NCBI GenBank assembly: GCA_009922295.1
Contig: RFWA01000007.1
Location: forward strand, 1 to 20,811
DNA from: Betaproteobacteria bacterium
Lineage (GTDB): Bacteria > Pseudomonadota > Gammaproteobacteria > Burkholderiales > Burkholderiaceae_C
Direction: 5' to 3'
DNA length: 20,811 nt
Below, piece by piece: positions 15,695-20,811 of this stretch (position 1 is the first letter of the stretch; every line of letters starts with the position of its first letter). A model generated the notes under the pieces. It ran no database searches. It saw nothing but the letters and a program-made list of their open reading frames with translations, and had not been told where the DNA came from. A program made the position numbers and the translations under genes.

Positions 15695-15840
15695 ATGGTG
15701 TCAGCGCTTTGCTGGTCGGATAAGGTCGGTGATGTGGCGTCGAGGCCTGGCTGCATTTCGCAGTTTAGGTAAAGAAAGTCGGTCGGGTTGTCTCGGCACG
15801 ACGGTAGCTTGAATCGTCGCGACTAACCCGGCTTATGTTG

Positions 15841-15901
15841 CATGTCGCACATGAGTCATTCTCATGTCGCTGGACGATAATGGAAAGTCGCTAATCTATT
15901 A
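15841..15901 (+). promoter_or_regulatory. Tandem TGTCGC operator for a GbdR/ArgR-type regulator
   Basis: CATGTCGC occurs exactly at 15841-15848 and 15863-15870, a 22-nt period. A third, one-mismatch copy AGTCGC lies at 15886-15891, 21 nt after the second TGTCGC. The second unit fits TGTCGC-N8-AA-N5, the half-site I recall for Pseudomonas ArgR, a relative of the regulator at 13794-14798. Two-turn direct repeats are typical of AraC-family activators. The array is about 100 nt upstream of the corrinoid gene start and 150 nt upstream of purU. Confidence 0.6.
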
Positions 15902-15904
15902 GCT

Positions 15905-15921
15905 GGTCTCACTGTGGGACC
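15905..15921. repeat. 17-bp near-perfect dyad in the corrinoid operon leader
   Basis: GGTCTCAC (15905-15912), one T, GTGGGACC (15914-15921). The arms match except for one T/G position, which can still pair as a wobble in RNA. It lies between the TGTCGC array and the corrinoid gene, so it could be a second operator or a 5' UTR hairpin. Confidence 0.6.
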
Positions 15922-15991
15922 GTACCATTTTCTTTATTCGGAAACGTCGGCATTGCCGGGCAGTTTTACCATGACACAAGAGGAGTAGATC

Positions 15992-16696
15992 GTGGCAGAA
16001 GACTTTGATGATGATCTTGACCTGAATACTCTGAACGACGAGGAGCTGACGGAACAGGTACACGACGACCTCTACAACGGCTTGCGTAATGAGGTCATAG
16101 ACGCTACAAATATTCTTTTGAAGCGCGGTTGGTCTGCTGACCGGGTGCTGAATGACGCTTTGGTGGAGGGCATGCGCATTGTCGGCGTTGACTTCCGCGA
16201 TGGCATTCTGTTCGTCCCAGAAGTGCTGTTGGCTGCCAATGCCATGAAGGGTGGTATGGAAATACTGCGCCCCCTTCTGGCGGAGACCGGTGTGGAGCCA
16301 ATTGGCAAGATGGTAATCGGTACGGTCAAGGGTGATATCCATGACATTGGCAAGAACCTCGTCGGCATGATGATGGAGGGTGCCGGGTTTGAAGTGATTG
16401 ACCTGGGCATCAATAACCCCGTCGAGAAATACTTGGCTGCCCTAGAAGAGCACAAGCCAGATATTCTCGGCTTGTCAGCCTTGCTGACGACCACCATGCC
16501 CTACATGAAAGTTGTGATCGACACCTTAAAAGAAAAAGGCCTGCGTGACGACTTCATTGTGCTGGTTGGGGGCGCCCCGCTGAACGAAGAGTTTGGGCGG
16601 GCAGTGGGTGCAGATGCTTACTGCCGCGATGCCGGCATTGCCGTTGAAACCGCCAAGACCTTGATTGCTGCCCGGCGCGCTGCTGCTCGCGCCTGA
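15992..16696 (+). CDS. Corrinoid (B12-binding) methyl-carrier protein, MtbC/MtqC-like
   Basis: This cytosolic protein carries a cobalamin-type cofactor and shuttles a methyl group between a substrate methyltransferase and a second methyltransferase. The 234-residue length is typical once the N-terminal extension is counted. A helical cap domain (about 20-100) precedes a Rossmann B12-binding domain. The base-off/His-on signature KGDIHDIGKNLV gives His117 as lower axial ligand, with SALLTTTM (162-169) and GGAP (193-196) as later cofactor contacts. The first 21 residues contain ten Asp/Glu and no Lys/Arg. The start is GTG at 15992 after AGGAG. It is the first gene of the operon, and the DUF1638 gene begins 12 nt after its stop. 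The donor substrate cannot be read from this protein. Confidence 0.95.
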   Translation: MAEDFDDDLDLNTLNDEELTEQVHDDLYNGLRNEVIDATNILLKRGWSADRVLNDALVEGMRIVGVDFRDGILFVPEVLLAANAMKGGMEILRPLLAETGVEPIGKMVIGTVKGDIHDIGKNLVGMMMEGAGFEVIDLGINNPVEKYLAALEEHKPDILGLSALLTTTMPYMKVVIDTLKEKGLRDDFIVLVGGAPLNEEFGRAVGADAYCRDAGIAVETAKTLIAARRAAARA

Positions 16697-16708
16697 GGCG
16701 ATCAGGCC

Positions 16709-17317
16709 GTGCATCGCTGCTTGATCATTGCCTGCGGCGCGCTGGCCAGGGAGATCGTGGCGCTGCGCAAACTCAACGACTGGCCGTACATGGATGTTCA
16801 GTGTCTGCCTGCCGAGTTGCACAACCGTCCGGAAAAAATTCCAGCTGCGGTCAAAGCCAAGATTCTGGCTAACCGTAGCGACTATTCGAGTATCTTTGTT
16901 GCCTATGGCGACTGTGGCACGGGTGGCTTACTGGATGCGGTGTTGCAGGAGGAGCAGGTCGAGCGAATTCCCGGTGCTCACTGCTATGAGTTTTTTGCTG
17001 GCAGCGAGGCTTTTGACGCCTTGACAGAAAAGGAACTCGGTACCTTTTACCTGACAGACTTCCTGTTGGAGCACTTCGAGCGCCTAGTAGTGCGCGGCCT
17101 TGGGCTGGATCGGCACCCGTCCTTGTTGGTAACGCTATTTGGCAACTACCGCAAGTTGGTGTACCTGGCTCAGGTGCCTGATGCCGAAAGAATGAAGGCA
17201 GCCCGCGCGGCGGCCGAGAGATTGGGTTTGAGGTTTGATTACCTCGTGACTGGTTATGGCGGGCTGGAACGCAGCCTGAAAGTCGTGAATCAAGGAGTAG
17301 TGGTGTGGCGAAGCTGA
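16709..17317 (+). CDS. DUF1638 protein of corrinoid methyltransferase operons
   Basis: DUF1638 proteins occur with trimethylamine/betaine-type methyltransferase and corrinoid genes in methanogens and proteobacteria, and I know of no proven function. The 202-residue product has family-like blocks: LIIACGALAREI (6-17), YGDCGTGGLLD (67-77), CYEFFAG (92-98), GTFYLTDFL (111-119) and LFGNYRKLVYLAQ (143-155). Cys9, Cys69 and Cys92 fall in three of these blocks, which could form a metal or corrinoid-handling site (inference). The start is GTG at 16709, giving MHRCLIIACG. The last 13 nt overlap the next gene, so the two are translationally linked. Confidence 0.82.
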   Translation: MHRCLIIACGALAREIVALRKLNDWPYMDVQCLPAELHNRPEKIPAAVKAKILANRSDYSSIFVAYGDCGTGGLLDAVLQEEQVERIPGAHCYEFFAGSEAFDALTEKELGTFYLTDFLLEHFERLVVRGLGLDRHPSLLVTLFGNYRKLVYLAQVPDAERMKAARAAAERLGLRFDYLVTGYGGLERSLKVVNQGVVVWRS

Positions 17318-17652
17318 TTGTGATTTCGTGGCGCGATGTACCCGCCCAGGTGCTCGTCAAGTTGGGACGGGAGACTGCCAAGGTGCAGCTCTCCCATCGT
17401 TTCCAGGAGGCCGTCGACCGAGCTGCCATGCGCGCCGGCAAAGCCAGTTCTGGCGACTATCTGGCGGACTGGAAGCGCAGTGAACCGCGGCGATGTGGGG
17501 ATGACATTCAAGCCGAAGCAGAGGCCGAAGCCCAGCGCATTGAGGCACGCTACTCCGACGTCGACCTGTTGCGGCTAATCCGGGCGCATGGGCTAGAGGC
17601 CCCCGTTGCTGAGCCCGCTGTCGTTCCGGATGCTGCGCCAGGGGACGCCTGA
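17305..17652 (+). CDS. Small PF13769-type ('virulence factor') protein
   Basis: The 115-residue product starts at GTG 17305, inside the 3' end of the DUF1638 gene. The N-terminal part MAKLIVISWRDVPAQVLVK, followed by a helix-rich stretch with FQEAVDRAAMRAGK and a YLADWKRS block, resembles the small family named 'virulence factor' in Pfam. That name says nothing about its role here. Homologues recur beside DUF1638 and MTHFR-C genes in such operons, so a role in assembling or protecting the methyl-transfer system is plausible. The C-terminal 30 residues are Ala/Pro/Val-rich and probably disordered. Its TGA overlaps the next ATG (TGATG), showing tight coupling. Confidence 0.7.
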   Translation: MAKLIVISWRDVPAQVLVKLGRETAKVQLSHRFQEAVDRAAMRAGKASSGDYLADWKRSEPRRCGDDIQAEAEAEAQRIEARYSDVDLLRLIRAHGLEAPVAEPAVVPDAAPGDA

Positions 17653-18122
17653 TGTACTCGGTGCGTCGATGGTCCGTGCGCCATGCTGGCGCCATGGAGC
17701 GGTTCTACCAAGCGTTTGAGCGCGCTGTCGTGGCGCTGGATCCGTTGTGGCGCAGGATCGGCTATGAGCGCTTAGAAAAACCGGTGGCAGCCTTTGAAAA
17801 AGTCGTCAAAGGATTCTTGTTTGATTGCCAAATGTGCGGCCAGTGTGCGTTGAGCGCCACCGGCATGTCATGCTCCATGAACTGCCCCAAGAGCCTGCGC
17901 AATGGTCCGTGCGGCGGGGTGCGGGCCAACGGCAATTGTGAAGTCAAGCCGGACATGCGCTGTGTCTGGGTTGAGGCTTTTGAAGGCAGCCAGCGCATGC
18001 GTGAAGGTCAAGCAGCGATTCGCGTGGTACAGATTGCAGTGGACCGCCGACTGGAAGGCCGCTCCTCCTGGCTCAAGGTGGCACGTGACAAGGCTGTACT
18101 TAAAACGGAGGCCGCACGATGA
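17652..18122 (+). CDS. Cysteine-rich methylene-THF reductase C-terminal-type subunit (MTHFR_C, MetV-like)
   Basis: This family is a domain or subunit accompanying MetF-type reductases. The MetV subunit of acetogens is the studied case and binds iron-sulfur clusters and zinc. The 156-residue product has eight cysteines in its middle: C59, C62, C65, C74, C78, C87, C96 and C104. They lie within a conserved-looking block containing CQMCGQC, CPKSLRNGPCGG and GNCEV. That number fits two metal sites, but which metals cannot be told. It overlaps the upstream gene by 1 nt and the reductase gene by 4 nt (ATGA), so the two reductase parts are made together. It probably provides electron transfer between the flavin subunit and an acceptor other than NADH (inference). 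Confidence 0.85.
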   Translation: MYSVRRWSVRHAGAMERFYQAFERAVVALDPLWRRIGYERLEKPVAAFEKVVKGFLFDCQMCGQCALSATGMSCSMNCPKSLRNGPCGGVRANGNCEVKPDMRCVWVEAFEGSQRMREGQAAIRVVQIAVDRRLEGRSSWLKVARDKAVLKTEAAR

Positions 18123-19138
18123 GGTTTGAGGACGAGCCGGTTCCCGGCTACCCACTGCCCATTCTGCCCGGACATACCTCGCCGGGCAGGCTGGAGCGTG
18201 TGTTGCGCAGTGGTGGTTTTGCGATCACGTCCGAGCTGGATCCACCTGATTCGGCCGATCCGGAAGACGTATACCGGCGTGCCCGTGTATTCGACGGCTA
18301 TGTCGACGCGATCAATGCCACCGATGGTAGCGGCGCCAATTGCCATATGTCCAGCTTGGCGGTCTGCGCCTTGTTGACCCGCGTCGGTTACGCCCCGGTC
18401 ATGCAAATTTCCTGCCGTGACAAGAACCGTATCGCCATTCAGGGCGATATTCTGGGTGGTGCGGCTATGGGCGTGGCAAATATGCTGTGCCTCACCGGCG
18501 ATGGCGTCCAGTCTGGTGACCATCCACAAGCTAAACCAGTATTTGATCTGGACTGCATGTCGCTGCTGGAAATTGGTCGAACCTTGCGGGACGAGCACCG
18601 TTTCCAAAGCGGACGTAAAGTCACATTCGCGCCGCGCGTGTTTTTCGGCGCGGCGGCCAACCCCTTCGGACTACCTTTTGAATGGCGCGCTCAGCGCCTG
18701 GCGAAGAAGGTCGCAGCCGGCGCTCAGTTCATCCAGACCCAGTACTGTTACGACGTTCCTCGTCTTAAGAGTTTCATGCAGATGGTGGAGGACCTTGGTC
18801 TGGCTGGAAAGGTCTTTGTCCTGGTTGGGGTTGGGCCCCTGCGGACCGCCAAGGCGGCCGAATGGATGCGCACCAATGTGCCAGGCATACACATTCCGGA
18901 CTCGGTCATCAAACGCATGGCGGGTGCAGAAAAGCCGGCGCTGGAGGGCCGGCAAATTTGCATCGACATCATTCAGGAAGTGCGAGAGATCAAAGGCGTC
19001 TCCGGCGTTCACATCATGGCTTATCGGCAGGAAGACACAGTGCCAGACATCGTCGACCGGTCCGGCGTGCTGGCGGGGCGTGTGCCCTGGTACCCAGGCC
19101 GAGATGTCCCCCTATCAAACTCAAAGGAAACAGCATGA
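18119..19138 (+). CDS. Methylenetetrahydrofolate reductase, flavin subunit (MetF-like)
   Basis: This FAD enzyme of the TIM-barrel MTHFR family interconverts 5-methyl-THF and 5,10-methylene-THF. The 339-residue product has the N-terminal SELDPPD block, whose Glu39 corresponds to the catalytic glutamate of MetF. It also has NATDGSGANCHMSS (66-79), NMLCLTGDGVQSGDHPQAKP (121-140) and a C-terminal half with QFIQTQYCYDVPRLKSFM. In ordinary methionine synthesis the enzyme makes methyl-THF. In this operon, with a methyl-THF-forming methyltransferase downstream and purU nearby, the likely direction is oxidation (inference). It is coupled to both neighbours by ATGA overlaps. It is a second, pathway-specific version rather than the housekeeping metF, which would normally be elsewhere. 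Confidence 0.9.
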   Translation: MRFEDEPVPGYPLPILPGHTSPGRLERVLRSGGFAITSELDPPDSADPEDVYRRARVFDGYVDAINATDGSGANCHMSSLAVCALLTRVGYAPVMQISCRDKNRIAIQGDILGGAAMGVANMLCLTGDGVQSGDHPQAKPVFDLDCMSLLEIGRTLRDEHRFQSGRKVTFAPRVFFGAAANPFGLPFEWRAQRLAKKVAAGAQFIQTQYCYDVPRLKSFMQMVEDLGLAGKVFVLVGVGPLRTAKAAEWMRTNVPGIHIPDSVIKRMAGAEKPALEGRQICIDIIQEVREIKGVSGVHIMAYRQEDTVPDIVDRSGVLAGRVPWYPGRDVPLSNSKETA

Positions 19139-20049
19139 CAGACACCGTGATCAGTTCTGCGACCAGGGAGGTCGTGATTGGCTTTGACCGTCCCTTCGTC
19201 ATCATCGGCGAGCGCATCAACCCGACAGGGCGCAAAATTTTGGCCGCAGAGATGATCGCTGGTGATTACAGCCGGGTCATCGCGGATGCCCTGGCGCAGG
19301 TCGAGGCAGGTGCCCATATGCTTGACGTTAATGCCGGCATTCCCCTGGCCGATGAGCCTGCCTTACTGGCTCGTGCGATCGAGCTGGTTCAGTCGGTCAC
19401 TGATGTGCCCTTGTCGATCGACTCGTCCATCGTGGCGGCACTGGAAGCTGGGTTGGCGGTTTACAAAGGCAAGGCGCTGGTCAACTCTGTCACTGGCGAA
19501 GAGGATAGGCTTGAAACCGTGCTGCCCTTGGTCAAGAAATACGGTGCGGCGGTGGTTGCCATCTCCAACGACGAAACCGGGATCTCCCAGGACCCCGATG
19601 TACGCTTTGCTGTGGCCAAGAAAATCGTTGAACGAGCTTCAGACTATGGCATCCCGGCCTGTGACATTGTGGTAGATCCGCTGGTGATGCCGATCGGCGC
19701 CATCAATCAGGCGGGCGTACAAGTGATGCGACTGGTGCATCGGCTGCGCACAGAACTCAAAGTCAATACCACCTGTGGTGCATCCAACGTCAGCTTCGGC
19801 CTGCCGGAACGCAATGGCATCAACGCCGGCTTTCTGACCATGGCGATTGCCTCTGGCATGACCTCGGCCATCACCAATCCGCTGCACGCGGAAGTCGTCA
19901 AGGCCTGCATGGCCGCTGACGTCATGATGGGGCACGACCCCGACTGCATGCGCTGGATTCGCAAGTTCCGTGAGGCGCCCACCATGGGGGCTGACGGTGA
20001 AATGGGACGCGGACGCCGCGAAGGTGGCAGCAGAAGGCGCCGCGAATGA
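19135..20049 (+). CDS. Methyl-THF:corrinoid methyltransferase (pterin-binding, MtqA/AcsE-like)
   Basis: This pterin-binding TIM-barrel enzyme transfers a methyl group between methylated corrinoid protein and THF. The 304-residue product has pterin-site blocks: GERINPTGRKI (25-35), LDVNAGIP (63-70), SIDSS (94-98), NSVTGE (117-122), DPLVMPIGA (181-189) and TCGASNVSFGLP (213-224). The last 14 residues hold seven arginines, an unusual basic tail. The start at 19135 (ATG in ATGA with the reductase stop) is preferred over a long upstream frame inside the reductase gene, and AAAGGA precedes it. Together with the corrinoid protein it forms the second half-reaction of the methyl transfer. The methyl acceptor is predicted to be THF because reductase and purU genes accompany it. 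Confidence 0.92.
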   Translation: MTDTVISSATREVVIGFDRPFVIIGERINPTGRKILAAEMIAGDYSRVIADALAQVEAGAHMLDVNAGIPLADEPALLARAIELVQSVTDVPLSIDSSIVAALEAGLAVYKGKALVNSVTGEEDRLETVLPLVKKYGAAVVAISNDETGISQDPDVRFAVAKKIVERASDYGIPACDIVVDPLVMPIGAINQAGVQVMRLVHRLRTELKVNTTCGASNVSFGLPERNGINAGFLTMAIASGMTSAITNPLHAEVVKACMAADVMMGHDPDCMRWIRKFREAPTMGADGEMGRGRREGGSRRRRE

Positions 20050-20080
20050 ACGGTTCGGCAATCGGATGGAAGGACCGGTG

Positions 20081-20811
20081 ATGAGTGTCAAGGATGCGCT
20101 GGTCGTATTCACCCCGTCGGGTCGGAGGGGTCGTTTCCCGGTGGGTACGCCGGTCTTGCAAGCAGCGCGTTCACTCGGTGTGGACATTGACTCGGTGTGT
20201 GGTGGCCGTGGCATTTGCGGCCGTTGCCAGGTGCTGGTTTCAGAAGGTGAATTTGCCAAACATGGCTTGGTGTCCCGCGCTGAAAACCTGTCCTCCTTCG
20301 GCGCCGTAGAGCAAGAATATTGCGCGGCACAGACCCTGGACGCTGGCCGGCGCCTGTCGTGTTCGGCCCAGTTGCTCGGAGATGTGGTGATCGATGTGCC
20401 GTCGAGCAGCCAGGTTCACAAACAAGTGGTGCGCAAAGAGGCTGAGGCTCATGACGTCGAGCTCGACCCCCTGATCCGCTTGCATTATGTTGAGGTGCAG
20501 CAACCCGACATGCACGACCCGTCAGGTGACCTGCGCCGTCTCGAAGACTCCCTCGAATTCGAGTGGCGTCTGACTGACCTGGCCTGTGACGTCAATGTTT
20601 TGCAGCAGCTGCAGGTCGCGTTACGCCAAGGGCAATGGAAGGTCACTGTCGCAGTTCATGCTGGTCGCCAGATTGTGGCGGTATGGCCTGGGTTCAAAGA
20701 GCATGTTTATGGCCTTGCGGTGGATGTTGGGTCGACCACCATCGCTGCGCATTTGTGTCACTTGGCCTCGGGTGAGGTGGTGGCTTCAGCTGGCGTCATG
20801 AACCCCCAGAT
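20081..20811 (+). CDS. 2Fe-2S/ASKHA corrinoid reactivation protein (RamQ-like), cut at window end
   Basis: Proteins of this type use ATP and an iron-sulfur cluster to reduce inactive Co(II) corrinoid back to Co(I). The start at 20081 follows AAGGA, and an in-frame ATG at 20066 is an alternative. About 243 residues are visible and the frame stays open to the edge. An adrenodoxin-like 2Fe-2S domain has C40-x5-C46-x2-C49 (SVCGGRGICGRCQVLV) and C94. A linker of about 100 residues follows. Then comes the beginning of the ASKHA ATPase-like domain at GLAVDVGSTTIAAHL (211-225), as in DUF4445 proteins. The rest of the ATPase part lies outside. A reactivase is expected because corrinoid methyl carriers oxidise occasionally, and more so in an oxygen-exposed host. 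Confidence 0.93.
   Translation, partial: MSVKDALVVFTPSGRRGRFPVGTPVLQAARSLGVDIDSVCGGRGICGRCQVLVSEGEFAKHGLVSRAENLSSFGAVEQEYCAAQTLDAGRRLSCSAQLLGDVVIDVPSSSQVHKQVVRKEAEAHDVELDPLIRLHYVEVQQPDMHDPSGDLRRLEDSLEFEWRLTDLACDVNVLQQLQVALRQGQWKVTVAVHAGRQIVAVWPGFKEHVYGLAVDVGSTTIAAHLCHLASGEVVASAGVMNPQ

Larger units (their letters stand above)
15695..15991. other. Divergent control region between purU and the corrinoid operon
   Basis: This 297-nt region has no credible coding frame. It holds the tandem TGTCGC array (15841-15901) and GTCGCGAC, a palindrome at 15817-15824. The inverted repeat ACATGAG (15849-15855) with CTCATGT (15861-15867) overlaps the array. A near-perfect dyad spans 15905-15921. A GATAAT (15876-15881) is the only -10-like hexamer near the array. 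No cobalamin riboswitch was recognised. Confidence 0.75.

Noticed and set aside
15695..15991. Cobalamin riboswitch before the corrinoid operon
   Set aside because: No B12-box-like sequence or matching fold was seen. The symmetric elements fit protein operators better.
16869..17441. 190-codon minus-strand frame opposite the DUF1638 gene
   Set aside because: Composition-driven antisense frame, rich in Arg/Pro/Ser, with no motif.
18008..18607. 199-codon minus-strand frame opposite the MTHFR genes
   Set aside because: Lies over conserved reductase codons and has no recognisable domain.
18862..19134. Upstream extension of the methyltransferase frame
   Set aside because: Overlaps the reductase gene in another frame and is His/Arg-rich without homology. 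The ATGA-coupled ATG at 19135 is the better start.
19639..20259. 206-codon minus-strand frame over the methyltransferase/reactivase junction
   Set aside because: Antisense to both genes and without family features.

Overview
The window looks like a chromosomal segment of a betaproteobacterium, most likely Burkholderiales and probably Comamonadaceae (Rhodoferax/Polaromonas-like). This rests on the order rpsP-rimM-trmD-rplS-CoA pyrophosphatase-CobD/CbiB-family protein followed by rsgA-pterin dehydratase-M48 peptidase-orn, and on protein sequences that match that group as I remember it. No database search was run. I saw no rRNA, tRNA, CRISPR array, insertion sequence or phage gene.

Layout: (1) 1-1470: the 3' two thirds of acnB, ending in a clear intrinsic terminator. 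(2) 1471-3368: a phosphate-uptake unit with a PHO-box-like sequence, a PhoU-like DUF47 gene broken by a net 29-nt deletion, and an intact PiT phosphate permease. (3) 3424-4404, minus strand: a TM2-type membrane protein and a GNAT acetyltransferase. (4) 4420-6721: the ribosome and tRNA-modification operon rpsP-rimM-trmD, then rplS with its own promoter candidate and terminator. (5) 6760-8449: a Nudix CoA pyrophosphatase and a CobD/CbiB-family membrane protein. (6) 8460-11039, minus strand: M48 peptidase, pterin-4a-carbinolamine dehydratase and rsgA, divergent from orn (11077-11664). (7) 11665-13735: a leader with mutually exclusive hairpins, then a DEAD-box RNA helicase.

(8) 13794-20811 is the most interesting part. 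It holds a GbdR/ArgR-like AraC regulator, formyl-THF deformylase (purU, minus strand), a 297-nt divergent control region, and then a tightly packed plus-strand operon: corrinoid protein, DUF1638 protein, PF13769-type small protein, cysteine-rich MTHFR C-terminal-type subunit, methylene-THF reductase, methyl-THF:corrinoid methyltransferase, and a 2Fe-2S/ASKHA corrinoid-reactivation protein cut by the window edge.

How the last block may work (inference): an unseen substrate methyltransferase, perhaps MttB-like and just beyond the window, would move a methyl group from a quaternary amine such as a betaine to the corrinoid protein. The methyltransferase would pass it to THF. The two-part reductase, running oxidatively, would give methylene-THF. 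After conversion to formyl-THF, PurU would release formate and regenerate THF. Tandem TGTCGC repeats in the divergent region fit the binding pattern known for the regulator's relative ArgR, so the regulator may control both arms.
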